A stretch of 64,000 nt of DNA from Pseudomonas asuensis (GCF_014646755.1 NZ_BMNW01000009.1:1-64000), one strand, 5' to 3'. Numbered from the stretch's first letter, positions 8,913 through 19,045 are shown. The notes: a model not told the origin generated them from the sequence alone. Numbers and translations: made by a program.

Positions 8913-10295
8913 TTAGATGACCCGCGAAAAACGTTGTGTGTTTTGCTGGGGCAAATAACGATCAAACAACATACACACTGATCGCACGAGTAATCTCCCG
9001 GCCGGCAAGATATCTATGCCTTTTTCATCCAGACGAATAAGCTCATCAGTTGACATGCGCTCAAGCGCTGGCATGACATCAGCAAAGTAATCCTTGAAAT
9101 CAACTCCCAGTGCTCGACCCGTTTCAGCAAAGTCGAGTTGGAAATGACAAATCAGCTGCTGGATCACGGCACGGCGAATCAGGTCATCCCGTTCACAGTG
9201 CAAACCTCGACGTACAGCAAGTTGACCGTTATCCAGACTAGTCTGGTATTCGGAAATATCCACCGTGTTTTGAGAGTAAAGATCATTTACCTGGCTGATA
9301 GCGGATACTCCCAGCCCAATCAGGTCGCAATGACCATGGGTTGTATAGCCTTGGAAGTTGCGCTGCAATGAGCCATCTTCCTGGGCAATGGCCAGCTCAT
9401 CATCGGGCAGCGCGAAGTGATCCATGCCAATGTAGCGATAACCTGCAGCGATCAGCTGTTCGGTTGTCCTTTGGAGCATCTCCAGCTTTTGTGCAGGGTT
9501 TGGCAGCTCAGCAGCCTCGATCCGCCGCTGTGGTGGAAAGCGGGTAGGGAGGTGTGCGTAATTGAACACGGATAAGCGATGCGGTTGCAGGTCAATCACT
9601 GCCTCGACGGTTTTGGCGAAGCTTTCCGGCGTCTGGCGGGGGAGCCCGTAAATCAGGTCGATATTGATTGAGCGATAGCTGAGCGTACGGGCTGCATCAA
9701 TGATGGCGCGGGTCTCGTTAAGGCTTTGCAGGCGATTTACCGCCAACTGAACATTCGTATCGATGTCCTGTACACCCAGGCTGACCCGGTTGAAACCCAA
9801 TTCACGCAACAGGCCCATCGTGGCCCAATCTGCTTCGCGCGGGTCGATCTCGATTGAGTAGTCACCAGAGTCGTCGTCCAGCAGGCTGAAGCGCTGACGC
9901 AATTCGGACATCAACTGGCGTAGCTGTTCAGGGTTGAGGAAGGTCGGTGTACCGCCACCGAAATGCAGCTGCTCCACCGTTTGCTCTGCGCCTACATGAC
10001 GACTGATAAGCTGAATTTCCTTTATCAGACTAGCGAGGTAGGGCGCACTACGGCTACGTTCCTTGGTAATCACCTTGTTGCATGCGCAGTAGTAGCAAAT
10101 ATGTGCACAGAATGGCACATGAACATACAGCGACAGTGGCCGCTTGGCACTGCGGCTATGCCTCAACGCATGCATCAGATCGAACGAGCCGATTTGATCA
10201 TGAAACTGCACCGCAGTCGGATAAGAGGTATAGCGAGGGCCCGCCATGTCGTAGCGCTGGATTAATTCTGATTTCCAATCGATGGCGTCGAGCAT
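8913..10295 (-). CDS. hemN: Oxygen-independent coproporphyrinogen III oxidase
   Basis: HemN makes protoporphyrinogen IX from coproporphyrinogen III without oxygen, a haem-synthesis step needed at low O2. It is a radical-SAM enzyme: the CxxxCxxC cluster motif is C63, C67, C70 (VPFCAHICYYC), followed by the HFGGGTPT SAM-binding loop and the C-terminal HemN domain. I start the gene at the second of two in-frame ATGs (10295, MLDAIDW) because GGAG lies seven bases before it; the first (10301) would sit almost on top of that ribosome site. Length is then 460 residues, typical of Pseudomonas HemN. Confidence 0.97.
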   Translation of the reverse strand: MLDAIDWKSELIQRYDMAGPRYTSYPTAVQFHDQIGSFDLMHALRHSRSAKRPLSLYVHVPFCAHICYYCACNKVITKERSRSAPYLASLIKEIQLISRHVGAEQTVEQLHFGGGTPTFLNPEQLRQLMSELRQRFSLLDDDSGDYSIEIDPREADWATMGLLRELGFNRVSLGVQDIDTNVQLAVNRLQSLNETRAIIDAARTLSYRSINIDLIYGLPRQTPESFAKTVEAVIDLQPHRLSVFNYAHLPTRFPPQRRIEAAELPNPAQKLEMLQRTTEQLIAAGYRYIGMDHFALPDDELAIAQEDGSLQRNFQGYTTHGHCDLIGLGVSAISQVNDLYSQNTVDISEYQTSLDNGQLAVRRGLHCERDDLIRRAVIQQLICHFQLDFAETGRALGVDFKDYFADVMPALERMSTDELIRLDEKGIDILPAGRLLVRSVCMLFDRYLPQQNTQRFSRVI

Positions 10296-10351
10296 GACCA
10301 TACTCCATAAAACTATGACATTCAGTTTAGAAGTAAGCCGGTAGTGGCATC

Positions 10352-10365
10352 TTGACCTATATCAA
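10352..10365. promoter_or_regulatory. Anr/FNR box upstream of hemN
   Basis: TTGACCTATATCAA matches the TTGAT-N4-ATCAA consensus at nine of ten defined bases. It lies 57-70 bases before the chosen hemN start, as expected for a class II activator site, and in the space shared with the divergent hydrolase gene. Confidence 0.8.
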
Positions 10366-10472
10366 TAGCGAGAGGGTGAGGATTGGTCAGGCGATGAAAG
10401 GCGTCATGCACTTTTTCAGGTAGTTTCGTATTATGTAATACCAGCCCATATAAGATAGCGCTAGGAAAACAA

Positions 10473-11129
10473 ATGCCAGAAACGTTAGTTGATCAGGAAG
10501 AGGTCCCGCTTCTCTGGAGCAGGGTGAATCAGAAAGTTGCCACGCTTGTTCTGGCGCATGGGGCGGGTGCTCCCATGGACAGTACATTTATGGAGCAGAT
10601 AACCGAGGCGCTTGTATCGCAGCGCATTGAAGTCGTGCGGTTTGAGTTTCTCTATATGGCTGAGCGAAGAGTTTCTGGCAAGAAAAGGCCTCCATCACCG
10701 CAGGTACAGTTGCTTGATACCTGGAAACAGGTTATCGACTTGGTAAGGCAATCCACCCACGCGCCTGTTGCTATCGGTGGTAAGTCGATGGGAGGGCGGA
10801 TGGCCAGCCTCATAGCAGATGAATGCAATGCTGCTGCGTTGGTATGTCTGGGTTATCCATTTTATGCAGCGGGGCGACCTGAAAGGCCTAGGATTGAACA
10901 CCTTGCCAGCCTTCAGACATCTACATTGATTATCCAGGGTGAACGTGACGCCTTGGGGAATCGAGAAACGGTTGAGCAATATGTACTCTCGAATCAAATC
11001 CGAATTGAATGGATATCGACAGCCAATCACGATCTAAAACCGCTCAAAAGCTCAGGCTTGACCCATTCACAAAGCATTGAAAAGAGCGCTGCGTCGATAG
11101 CGCACTTTCTGGCAAGTGCCCAGGCATAA
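10473..11129 (+). CDS. Alpha/beta hydrolase (KANL3/Tex30-like)
   Basis: A 218-residue predicted cytoplasmic alpha/beta-hydrolase fold protein. It shows the oxyanion/HG region (LVLAHGAGAPMDS, about 29-41), the nucleophile elbow GKSMGG (about 103-108) and a late catalytic His candidate in ANHDLKPLK (about 188-196). This set is characteristic of the small bacterial KANL3/Tex30-like hydrolase group (dienelactone-hydrolase related). The substrate is unknown. An AGGAAA ribosome site precedes the ATG. The gene is divergent from hemN and converges on acnA, sharing a terminator with it. Confidence 0.85.
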   Translation: MPETLVDQEEVPLLWSRVNQKVATLVLAHGAGAPMDSTFMEQITEALVSQRIEVVRFEFLYMAERRVSGKKRPPSPQVQLLDTWKQVIDLVRQSTHAPVAIGGKSMGGRMASLIADECNAAALVCLGYPFYAAGRPERPRIEHLASLQTSTLIIQGERDALGNRETVEQYVLSNQIRIEWISTANHDLKPLKSSGLTHSQSIEKSAASIAHFLASAQA

Positions 11130-11155
11130 AAAAGCCCGCATTGCTGCGGGCTTTT
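11130..11155. terminator. Bidirectional terminator between the hydrolase gene and acnA
   Basis: Perfect 11-bp stem AAAAGCCCGCA / TGCGGGCTTTT with a TTGC loop, A/T tails on both sides, between two convergent genes. Confidence 0.9.
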
Positions 11156-11166
11156 GATAAAGGCAT

Positions 11167-13905
11167 TTACATCAGGCTGCGCAACACATAGTGCAGAATA
11201 CCGCCCGCCTTGAAATACTCTACTTCATTAAGCGTATCGATTCGGCAGAGGAGTTCTACCGTTTCGATACTGCCGTCTTCGCGGGTGATCTCCAGCGTCA
11301 GTGGCATACGCGGACGTAGTTCAACACCATCCAGCCCAAAGATGCTGATCTTTTCCTTGCCAGTAAGACCCAGTGACTTTCGATCCATGCCATTCTGGAA
11401 CTGCAGCGGTAATACGCCCATGCCCACTAAGTTCGAACGGTGGATACGCTCAAAGCTTTCAGTAATGACAGCCTTGACGCCCAATAGGTTGGTTCCTTTG
11501 GCTGCCCAGTCCCGAGAGGAGCCTGTGCCATATTCCTTACCGGCAATAATGACCAGCGGTGTGCTGTCTATTTGATAACGCATAGCCGCATCATAAATGG
11601 CCATTTTTTCGCCAGTAGGGACATGAATGGTGTTACCACCTTCTTCACCGCCCAGCATTTCGTTACGGATACGAATGTTTGCGAAGGTGCCACGCATCAT
11701 GACTTCATGGTTGCCGCGACGGGAACCATAGGAATTGAAGTCTTCATAGGAGACACCGTGCTCAATGAGGTAGCGACCCGCCGGGCTGTCTTTTTTGATA
11801 TTGCCAGCCGGAGAGATATGGTCGGTTGTAACCGAATCGCCTAGCAGTGCCAGAATCCGCGCGTCATGAATATCTGCTACCCGCGGCGGATTGCCACCGA
11901 TGTTTTCGAAGAATGGCGGATTTTGGATGTAGGTCGAGTCATTCCGCCAGGTATAGGTCTTGGAGGCTGGAACCTGAATCGCCTTCCAGTTTTCGTCGCC
12001 TTCGAAGACTGCGGAATATTCCTTGCGGAACATCTCTGAGTTAACCTTCTCCATCGCATCGGCCACTTCCTGTTGAGTTGGCCAGATATCTTTCAAATAG
12101 ACTGGCTGCCCATTCTTGTCAGTACCCAAGGCGTCTTTGGATAGGTCTAGTCTGACACTGCCTGCCAGGGCGTAGGCCACTACCAGGGGAGGCGAGGCTA
12201 GCCAGTTTGTCTTCACATAGGGATGTACACGGCCTTCAAAGTTGCGGTTGCCGGAGAGAACCGAAGCCACTGTCAGGTCGGCTTCCTGAATCGCCTTTTC
12301 GATGGGTTCGAGAAGCGGGCCGGAGTTACCGATGCATGTGGTGCAGCCATAACCCACCAGGTTAAAGCCCAGCTCGTCCAGATAGGACATAAGCCCAGCC
12401 GCCTTATAGTACTCGGTTACGACCTTGGAGCCAGGTGCTAACGAGCTCTTGACCCAAGGTTTACGAGTAAGCCCTTTTTCAACCGCTTTTTTCGCCAACA
12501 GGCCTGCAGCCATCATGACACTAGGGTTGGAGGTATTAGTACAAGAGGTAATGGCCGCAATTACCACCGCGCCGTTTTGCAAGCGATGCGTCTGGCCTTC
12601 GAATTCATAGTCAACGCCGTCAGCTTTAGGATCACCCTTAACGGAGTCATCCAAGCCCCCGGGCGTAACGGGGTGTCCATTGCCTTTCGGGGCGGTGGGC
12701 TTGAGCTGCAAGCTCATGAACTGATCAAACGCTTCGCTCACTTTGGAGAGCGATACACGATCCTGCGGACGCTTAGGACCTGCGAGGCTGGACTCTACAT
12801 CGCCCAGGTCCAAATGCAAGGTGTCAGTAAAGACTGGTTCGTCTCCGGCTTCGCGCCACATACCTTGAGCTTTGGAATAGGCCTCAACCAGTTTGACGGT
12901 CTCTTCAGGACGGCCTGAGAAGCGGAGAAAGTCTACGGTGACCTGATCAACCGGGAAGAAGCCACAGGTGGCACCGTATTCCGGGGCCATGTTGCCAATA
13001 GTGGCGCGGTCTGCCAGCGGTAGATCTGCCAGACCGTCCCCGTAGAATTCGACAAATTTGCCGACTACACCTTTCTTGCGCAGCATTTGAGTGACGGTCA
13101 GCACCAGGTCGGTAGCCGTGATGCCTTCGCGTAGCTTGCCGGTGAGCTTGAAGCCGATCACTTCCGGTATCAACATAGATACCGGTTGACCTAGCATGGC
13201 AGCTTCAGCCTCGATACCGCCTACGCCCCAGCCTAGCACGCCTAGGCCATTGATCATGGTGGTATGAGAGTCAGTACCTACCAATGTGTCTGGGAAAGCG
13301 TAAACCTCGTCATTCTCCTCACGGGTCCAAACAGTGCGCCCCAAGTACTCGAGATTCACCTGGTGGCAAATACCAGTACCCGGCGGCACGACGCTAAAGT
13401 TGTCGAAGGCCTGCTGGCCCCACCGTAAAAATTCGTAGCGCTCACCGTTGCGCTGCATCTCGATGGCTACGTTTTCTTCATAAGCATGCTCGGAGGCGTA
13501 ACGGTCCACCATTACCGAGTGATCGATTACCAGGTCGACAGGGGACAGCGGGTTAATCTTTTCAGGATCGCCCCCAGCCTTGGCCATGGCATCACGCATG
13601 GCTGCCAGATCCACGACTGCAGGCACGCCGGTGAAGTCCTGCATCAGGACGCGCGCTGGGCGGTACTGAATCTCTCGGTCAGAGGTGCGCTCCTTGAGCC
13701 AGTCAGTCAAGGCCTGCAGATCTTCACGATAAACGGTTTTGTTATCTTCCCAGCGCAGCAGATTTTCCAATAGAACCTTTAGCGACACGGGCAAGCGAGA
13801 AATATCGCCCAGGCTCTTGGCGGCTTCAGGAAGGCTATAATAATGATAGGTACGGCCGTCGACCTCTAGGGTGCGGCGACATTTCAAACTATCCAGTGCA
13901 GGCAT
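11167..13905 (-). CDS. acnA: Aconitate hydratase A
   Basis: Aconitase A interconverts citrate and isocitrate in the TCA cycle with a [4Fe-4S] cluster; the A form is the stress-stable paralogue in many proteobacteria. Cluster cysteines appear in [13 protein letters not shown] and [13 protein letters not shown], and the C-terminal swivel domain has [17 protein letters not shown] start at ATG 13905 (MPALDSLKC), ten bases after an AGGAG, giving 912 residues, the usual length; an in-frame GTG 33 bases upstream has no ribosome site. The second aconitase gene, acnB, lies 6.4 kb away. A non-coding stretch of over 700 bases precedes acnA. Confidence 0.97.
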   Translation of the reverse strand: MPALDSLKCRRTLEVDGRTYHYYSLPEAAKSLGDISRLPVSLKVLLENLLRWEDNKTVYREDLQALTDWLKERTSDREIQYRPARVLMQDFTGVPAVVDLAAMRDAMAKAGGDPEKINPLSPVDLVIDHSVMVDRYASEHAYEENVAIEMQRNGERYEFLRWGQQAFDNFSVVPPGTGICHQVNLEYLGRTVWTREENDEVYAFPDTLVGTDSHTTMINGLGVLGWGVGGIEAEAAMLGQPVSMLIPEVIGFKLTGKLREGITATDLVLTVTQMLRKKGVVGKFVEFYGDGLADLPLADRATIGNMAPEYGATCGFFPVDQVTVDFLRFSGRPEETVKLVEAYSKAQGMWREAGDEPVFTDTLHLDLGDVESSLAGPKRPQDRVSLSKVSEAFDQFMSLQLKPTAPKGNGHPVTPGGLDDSVKGDPKADGVDYEFEGQTHRLQNGAVVIAAITSCTNTSNPSVMMAAGLLAKKAVEKGLTRKPWVKSSLAPGSKVVTEYYKAAGLMSYLDELGFNLVGYGCTTCIGNSGPLLEPIEKAIQEADLTVASVLSGNRNFEGRVHPYVKTNWLASPPLVVAYALAGSVRLDLSKDALGTDKNGQPVYLKDIWPTQQEVADAMEKVNSEMFRKEYSAVFEGDENWKAIQVPASKTYTWRNDSTYIQNPPFFENIGGNPPRVADIHDARILALLGDSVTTDHISPAGNIKKDSPAGRYLIEHGVSYEDFNSYGSRRGNHEVMMRGTFANIRIRNEMLGGEEGGNTIHVPTGEKMAIYDAAMRYQIDSTPLVIIAGKEYGTGSSRDWAAKGTNLLGVKAVITESFERIHRSNLVGMGVLPLQFQNGMDRKSLGLTGKEKISIFGLDGVELRPRMPLTLEITREDGSIETVELLCRIDTLNEVEYFKAGGILHYVLRSLM

Positions 13906-14639
13906 GACAGTGAATCTCCTCTCGGCTTGAGACGGCACGACGGTTCGGCCTTGTGCAAGACGACGCGGCCTTCGCTAATCCCGGCTCAGGCCCGCTCCGA
14001 GGAAACACCGAAAGGCCTGCCAATGGTCTTCTCGGTAAAAACGTCTAACCGAGCGTCATGGGTTCTGATCGGTATCAACAGCAGCGGACATCTGCATCAG
14101 CTTGTCGACCAGGGGTCGTCTTGCGTTTGTTCTCCAATACTGGACCGATCGACAACTTTTACGTTCCCTGTTCCGCTTAATCCTGCAAACTCCAGTGCTG
14201 GGCGCAACTTACTGCAAGGCATTACTGTATCGCTCTTGAGTGTTCGGCAAGACGTGGTTGCTACCTTGCCGACTTGGCTTTGAATGCGAGGTCTGTGCCG
14301 AGCTTAGTGAACCGGTTGCACAGTCGGGATTCAGATTATGCGTAGGGCAAGCCTGCCAGCATTTTTGCCAAATTTATTTACAGTGAAGCAGATAGTGCGA
14401 ACGCCTTATGGAACGCCTGCCATTTGCTGATCTCGTCTTTGCACGTTAGTGGGCGTAAGGCGAAAGCTTTGTTACGCTGCCCGGGCAGGAGCGTGTAGAG
14501 ATCACTCTTCAACACTTACAGGCTTATTTGTCTGCAAAGGTGTGTGTGGGCTAATAATGGGTTTGGGGCTGCGCCCGGTGGCTGGGCGTAGCAGTTGGTC
14601 AGCCAGGATAGGCTAGTGGCCGTAGTAGATAACGGACCC
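13906..14639. other. Long non-coding interval upstream of acnA
   Basis: No convincing gene: the longest open frame here (plus strand, near 13927-14283) has no ribosome site and low-complexity, unlikely protein sequence. The interval should hold the acnA promoter. Near its end a possible sigma-70 promoter (TTGTCT 14528-14533, TAATAA 14552-14557, spacer 18) and a 9-bp hairpin (GCTGCGCCC 14568-14576 with GGGCGTAGC 14584-14592, one G-U pair) precede a small reading frame. Confidence 0.5.
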
Positions 14640-14846
14640 ATGGCAAAGTCCCTGATAAACTCAGACCTGATTGAGCGCCTGCAGGTCGACGGCTATGCCT
14701 ATCGTTCATGCAAAGAGGTTGAATGGATGATGTGCGATACCGTTGAGGGCTGGCCTGTACAGCAGCGCTATGCTGAAATCAAGCGCATCCGTGATTGGTT
14801 GAGCCTTTATTTAATGCAAAGGAAAGCCTGTTTCTACCACCTGTAA
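14640..14846 (+). CDS. Small hypothetical protein
   Basis: A 68-residue reading frame starting MAKSLINSDLIERLQ and ending in ACFYHL. It has a coherent, mixed helical composition (YRSCKEVEWMMCDTVEGW, then RYAEIKRIRDWL), no signal peptide and no membrane segment. I do not recognise the family. Support is limited to composition, a possible promoter at 14528-14557 and its location in the gap before the TusA-like gene; the ribosome site is weak (GGAC close to the ATG). An in-frame TTG at 14595 would lengthen it by 15 residues. It may not be real. Confidence 0.4.
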   Translation: MAKSLINSDLIERLQVDGYAYRSCKEVEWMMCDTVEGWPVQQRYAEIKRIRDWLSLYLMQRKACFYHL

Positions 14847-14988
14847 GCAGCTCGAGCATGAGCGCGAAGAGGGGATTTGTCACCTCCGTCGCGTGAGATG
14901 ATCACGATAGAACATTCAAGGTTTAAAACGTATTGATGCAAACAGTGCCCATGGTGTGGAACGCTGTTGCTAGAAAATGGAGAAAAGC

Positions 14989-15228
14989 ATGACTCTTACT
15001 GTTGACGCGACTCTTGACGCGAGTGGGCTAAATTGCCCTGAACCGGTCATGATGCTGCACAACAAGGTACGTGACCTGGCGGGCGGTAGCCTACTCAAAG
15101 TTATCGCAACCGATCCCTCTACCCAGCGGGATATCCCTAAGTTTTGCATGTTTCTAGGACATGAGCTGGTGCAGCAGGAAGAGGGCGGCGGCAAATACCT
15201 TTACTGGATTCGCAAGAAGGCTGAGTAG
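14989..15228 (+). CDS. TusA-family sulfurtransferase-like protein
   Basis: A 79-residue SirA/TusA-fold protein with the signature [14 protein letters not shown], whose cysteine carries persulfide sulfur in TusA. TusA relays sulfur for tRNA thiolation and other pathways; this sequence closely resembles the TusA-like protein I know from Pseudomonas, which may act in tRNA 2-thiouridine synthesis. I start at ATG 14989, six bases after GGAG; an ATG 12 bases upstream overlaps that ribosome site. The gene ends 3 bases before the stop of the convergent MATE gene. Confidence 0.9.
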   Translation: MTLTVDATLDASGLNCPEPVMMLHNKVRDLAGGSLLKVIATDPSTQRDIPKFCMFLGHELVQQEEGGGKYLYWIRKKAE

Positions 15229-15231
15229 GCA

Positions 15232-16605
15232 TTACTGGGCTGCATTTCTTATTCGGCGTCGCGCGCTACGCGCTAAGCGTATAGCCAGCAACACGGCGGC
15301 GCAGGTAAGGCCAGCCACCAATCCTTGCCACAGGCCCGCCGGCCCCCGTGCCGGCCCCACCCAATCGGTCAGGCCTAGTACATAGCCGACCGGCAAACCT
15401 ATGCCCCAGTAGGCAAGCAATGTGATGACCATGGTTACCCGTGTGTCCTGATAACCCCTCAATCCCCCCGCAGCTGTTACCTGCACTGCGTCCGAGAACT
15501 GGAAGAGAGCGGCAAATACAATGAGCGACGCAGCCAGGCTCACTACCGCTGGATCCTGTGTATAGAGCGTTGCGATAGGGGTGCGGAAAAGCAACATAAT
15601 GCTGGCAGAGATGCAGGCCCAGGACAGGCCTACCGCAACACCCATACCGGCTGAAAATCGTGCTTCACGCGGCTCACTACGGCCCAGTGACTGGCCAACC
15701 CGTACTGTAATGGCCATTCCAATCGACAATGGAATCATGAAGGTAAGTGATGCGAAGTTGAGCGCAATCTGATGGCCTGCCACGACCGTTGCGCCTAGCT
15801 CGCCGATGAGCAAGGCAATGACCGAGAAAATACTGGATTCTGCAAAGACCGCGATTCCAATAGGGGCACCGATTGAAAGTAGACGCCAAATAACGGGCCA
15901 CTGCGGGGCATCAAAACGGCTGAAAATACCACAAGCCTGATAGATTCTGGCACGTCGCACCCAGGCGAACATGCCTAGGAACATCAGCCACATCGCTACG
16001 CCACTGGCAAATCCACAACCCGGACCGCCCATCGCCGGTAGACCCAGGCGACCGTTGATAAATAGATCGTTTAGCGGAACGTTAAGTGTCAGGCCCGCCA
16101 AGCCGATAATCATGCTGGGCCGAGTGCGTCCGAGCCCGTCACTGAAACAGCGCAGCACGTAATACAGCGCAACCGCTGGGATACCCATGGCAATGCCGTG
16201 CAGGTAGGTCATGGTTGGCTGGATCAGTTCAGGGCTAACGTGCATGGCAATCAGCAACGGCCTTGCTGAGCACAAGAGTGCGCTAGCGATTAATCCAATG
16301 ACAGCAGCCAGCCAGAGCGCCTGTCGAACAAGCGGACCAATTTTTTCCGGTTGTTTGGCGCCATGATGCTGCGCCACGTTTGGCGTAGTCGCCAATAAGG
16401 TCCCGGTCATTAAAAGGAAGACGGGCACCCAAACGGAGTTACCGAGCGCTACTGCTGCCAGATCCAGTGGACCAACACGTCCCGCCATGACTGCATCCAC
16501 GAATCCCATGGCAGAGTGCGACAGTTGCGCAATGATAATTGGCGCTGCCAGTGCGAGCAGAGCGGTCAGCTCATGACGGACCCGTTGCCGTCGCGTAAGT
16601 CTCAT
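15232..16605 (-). CDS. MATE-family multidrug efflux protein (PmpM/NorM-like)
   Basis: A 12-helix inner-membrane exporter of the MATE family, which expels cationic drugs in exchange for Na+ or H+. The N-terminal half opens with LLALAAPIIIAQLSHSAMGFVDAVMAGR, the family's first helix and loop, and VALGNSVWVPVFLLMTG follows; the two halves are related six-helix bundles. I start at ATG 16605 (MRLTRRQRVRHEL), 17 residues before the first helix as in relatives, giving 457 residues. In-frame GTG/ATG codons up to 16677 would add 24 residues but crowd the pdxB promoter; neither start has a strong ribosome site. It is divergent from pdxB. Confidence 0.92.
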   Translation of the reverse strand: MRLTRRQRVRHELTALLALAAPIIIAQLSHSAMGFVDAVMAGRVGPLDLAAVALGNSVWVPVFLLMTGTLLATTPNVAQHHGAKQPEKIGPLVRQALWLAAVIGLIASALLCSARPLLIAMHVSPELIQPTMTYLHGIAMGIPAVALYYVLRCFSDGLGRTRPSMIIGLAGLTLNVPLNDLFINGRLGLPAMGGPGCGFASGVAMWLMFLGMFAWVRRARIYQACGIFSRFDAPQWPVIWRLLSIGAPIGIAVFAESSIFSVIALLIGELGATVVAGHQIALNFASLTFMIPLSIGMAITVRVGQSLGRSEPREARFSAGMGVAVGLSWACISASIMLLFRTPIATLYTQDPAVVSLAASLIVFAALFQFSDAVQVTAAGGLRGYQDTRVTMVITLLAYWGIGLPVGYVLGLTDWVGPARGPAGLWQGLVAGLTCAAVLLAIRLARSARRRIRNAAQ

Positions 16606-16724
16606 GTCCACGAAGTTATCATGTGAGGGAAAGCTGACCAGTGTACGACGCTTTTGAGACGTCGAGAAATCCATCACAAGCCCAAGGGCTGTTAAAGTGC
16701 GTGTCTTGCTGACTGGAGTTAAAG

Positions 16725-17864
16725 ATGCGCATCCTCGCAGATGAAAATATTCCCCTATTGGATGAGTTCTTTGGTGCTTTCGGACCTATTCGCCGCATGC
16801 CGGGCCGAGCCATGGATAAGGCTGCAGTGGGCGAGGCTGATGCCCTTATTGTGCGGTCTATAACGCCGGTCAATCGGGCGCTACTGGATGGCTCACCGGT
16901 CCGGTTCGTAGGTACATGCACCATTGGCACAGATCATTTGGATATTGAGTATCTGGACGCTGCCGGCATTGCGTGGAGCAGCGCCCCAGGATGCAACGCG
17001 CGTGGAGTCGTCGATTACATTCTGGGCGCGCTTTTGGCCCTAAGCGATGCACGGGGAGTATCGCTTAGCGATCGCACGTATGGAATTGTAGGGGCCGGGC
17101 AGGTTGGAAGCCGTCTGGTAGAGGTCCTGAAAGGGCTGGGCTTGAATGTCTTGGTATGCGATCCGCCACGTGCGGCTTCTGAGTCGGGCGAGTTTGTCTC
17201 GCTGCAAACTTTGGTGGAAGCATGCGATGTCATCTCCCTGCATACACCTCTGGTACGGTCTGGTCCTGAGCCAACTTATCACCTCTTTGATGCGAAGCGT
17301 CTGGCCGCGTTAAAGCCAGGGGCATGGCTCATCAACGCCTGTCGTGGGGAAGTCATCGACAATCCGGCGCTTCGTAAACACCTGGCCGATGGGGCTGATC
17401 TGGAAGTCGTTCTGGATGTCTGGGAGGGTGAGCCTGAAGTCGATGTCGAGTTGGCCCATCTGTGCCGTCTGGCAACGCCTCATATCGCAGGCCATAGCCT
17501 GGAAGGCAAGTGGCGTGGTACAGCAATGATCTATGCAGCTTTCTGCGCCTGGCAGAAACAGGTACCTGAAAAAAGCCTGGAAGACTTTTTGCCTGAGCAA
17601 TGGTTGTCAAAGCTTGAGCTCTCGGCTAACGCAACGCCTGACCAAGCTTTAAAACTGCTATGCCGAGCCGTTTACGATCCTCGCAATGATGATGCAGCCT
17701 TTCGCCTATCATTAAAGGGGGCCGCTCAGGAGCGCCGATCAGGCTTCGATCAACTCAGAAAGTACTATCCTCAGCGCCGGGAAATTACCGGGCTTCGCGT
17801 TTATGCTGGGGCAAGCCCGGCGCTTTCCCGGGTCGTTGAAGCGTTAGGCGCTATAAACCTGTGA
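16725..17864 (+). CDS. pdxB: Erythronate-4-phosphate dehydrogenase
   Basis: PdxB catalyses the second step of DXP-dependent pyridoxal phosphate synthesis, oxidising 4-phosphoerythronate. The 379-residue protein has the D-2-hydroxyacid dehydrogenase fold: Rossmann motif [14 protein letters not shown] (about 118-131), [14 protein letters not shown] with the catalytic arginine, a catalytic His in [12 protein letters not shown], and the PdxB-specific C-terminal dimerisation domain. TGGAG lies before the ATG. Its stop abuts the stop of the next, convergent gene with no gap. Confidence 0.96.
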   Translation: MRILADENIPLLDEFFGAFGPIRRMPGRAMDKAAVGEADALIVRSITPVNRALLDGSPVRFVGTCTIGTDHLDIEYLDAAGIAWSSAPGCNARGVVDYILGALLALSDARGVSLSDRTYGIVGAGQVGSRLVEVLKGLGLNVLVCDPPRAASESGEFVSLQTLVEACDVISLHTPLVRSGPEPTYHLFDAKRLAALKPGAWLINACRGEVIDNPALRKHLADGADLEVVLDVWEGEPEVDVELAHLCRLATPHIAGHSLEGKWRGTAMIYAAFCAWQKQVPEKSLEDFLPEQWLSKLELSANATPDQALKLLCRAVYDPRNDDAAFRLSLKGAAQERRSGFDQLRKYYPQRREITGLRVYAGASPALSRVVEALGAINL

Positions 17865-18032
17865 TCATTCAGGGCGTGCAGGTTTCTTAAGCGAGTCGTC
17901 TAGCTCGCGGCATGCCTGTTGAATCATGGCCTCGGTGATAGGGATTTCGCGGCCCTTATCGTCGATGAGTGCGCCACCCAAGTGTTGGGTATGATCAGAG
18001 CTTGAATGCTGAGAAGTGTTCTGAACGGTCAT
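17865..18032 (-). CDS. Small conserved Pseudomonas protein (ITEAMIQQACREL motif)
   Basis: A 55-residue protein starting MTVQNTSQHSSSDHTQ, with a disordered Ser/His-rich N-terminus and a conserved-looking core (GREIPITEAMIQQACRELDDSL). It resembles a small family annotated in Pseudomonas genomes as PA1571-like; that link is from memory and the function is unknown. The start at 18032 is set by a strong AAGGAG seven bases upstream. The stop codon directly abuts the pdxB stop on the opposite strand. Confidence 0.75.
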   Translation of the reverse strand: MTVQNTSQHSSSDHTQHLGGALIDDKGREIPITEAMIQQACRELDDSLKKPARPE

Positions 18033-18152
18033 TTCAGTCTCCTTTGCCGTATAAGTCCAACCTAGCCAAGGCAGGTTAAGAAAATATGATAGCGTGTGAT
18101 TTCCGAAAGTGCCGCATGGGGGTGCGTAGGCGCTACTACGCACCGTCTCGTA

Positions 18153-18434
18153 TTAGTGGTATTCGCAGAGGTAGGCGGTTTCCACACTGACTTTGAGCTG
18201 AAACTTGCTGTTGGCTGGGACAGTAAACTTCTGGCCTGCTTCGAACGTTTCCCAATTGTCACTGCCTGGCAGTTTAGCGGTCAGCGCGCCGGCTACTACG
18301 TTCATGACTTCTAGTTGACTTGTCCCGAATTCGTATTCGCCGGGTGCCATTACTCCAATTGTGGCTGGCTTGCTGCTCAAATTAAAGGCGATGGACTTGA
18401 CTGTGCCGTCGAAATACTCGTTGACCTTGAACAT
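18153..18434 (-). CDS. ppnP: Pyrimidine/purine nucleoside phosphorylase
   Basis: A 93-residue single-domain cupin of the PpnP (YaiE/DUF1255) family, which phosphorolyses several ribonucleosides to free base and ribose 1-phosphate. The sequence begins [17 protein letters not shown] and has the family segments [21 protein letters not shown] and [13 protein letters not shown]. Length is exactly that of the family. It stands alone, with 120 bases to the small gene downstream and 71 to the exonuclease gene upstream. Confidence 0.95.
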   Translation of the reverse strand: MFKVNEYFDGTVKSIAFNLSSKPATIGVMAPGEYEFGTSQLEVMNVVAGALTAKLPGSDNWETFEAGQKFTVPANSKFQLKVSVETAYLCEYH

Positions 18435-18505
18435 GGCTTTCCTTGGGATTGTTTTTAAACGTGAAGCCAGTATGCCGAAAGCTTTAAGTTGCCGCCACTA
18501 AGCCA

Positions 18506-19045
18506 TTAGTGCACGGTTATGGGTAGTAACCGTGCTGTATTACGTGCATCTTCCAATGCTCTATGTGGTTGTCCATGAAAGCAAAATCCTGCAAGGCTCA
18601 AGGCTGATCCCAGGCTTACAGGACGGGATAATTGCCTGGATTTGGCAAAGCGCTGCTTGAGATTCATATGTGGCGTGCGAGCCAGAAGCGTACTGATCCT
18701 GTGTTCACGCCAGTCACGCTGTAATTGGCGGCGATCATAATCGCCCCAGCTGCACCAGCCTGCCAAATGCTCTTCATGACGGCTTAGCCATGTTTCGAAG
18801 CTTTGCCAGACGGTATGCAGAGGCGCCGCGCTGTCTACCTTGTCCTGGGTAATATGCGTAAGTGATTTGCAAAAGGTGGTCAGCAGAGGGCGGTGTAAGG
18901 GCCTTACATAGCTTTGGAAGTGATCAAGCTCCTGTCCAGTACTATCAATCAACACGGCGCCGATCTCGATGATTTCCATTTCTTCGACAGGCCATCCACC
19001 TTCATCGGTCGTGGCTTCCAGGTCGATGACCAGCCAGTACTTCAT
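18506..19045 (-). CDS. DEDDh 3'-5' exonuclease (KapD/ERI-1-like)
   Basis: A 179-residue RNase T/DnaQ-fold exonuclease. The DEDDh residues are visible: D and E in VIDLEATT (residues 7 and 9 or so), an Asp near GWCSWGDYD, and the final H-x4-D in HRALEDARNTARLL. It fits the group related to the KinA-pathway inhibitor KapD and eukaryotic ERI-1; the substrate is unknown. The start at 19045 (MKYWLVIDLE) has GGAGG five bases upstream, so a longer frame to 19117 is rejected. Confidence 0.9.
   Translation of the reverse strand: MKYWLVIDLEATTDEGGWPVEEMEIIEIGAVLIDSTGQELDHFQSYVRPLHRPLLTTFCKSLTHITQDKVDSAAPLHTVWQSFETWLSRHEEHLAGWCSWGDYDRRQLQRDWREHRISTLLARTPHMNLKQRFAKSRQLSRPVSLGSALSLAGFCFHGQPHRALEDARNTARLLPITVH

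Noticed and set aside
13927-14283. 118-codon plus-strand frame upstream of acnA
   Set aside because: No ribosome site, composition unlike real proteins, overlaps the acnA leader.
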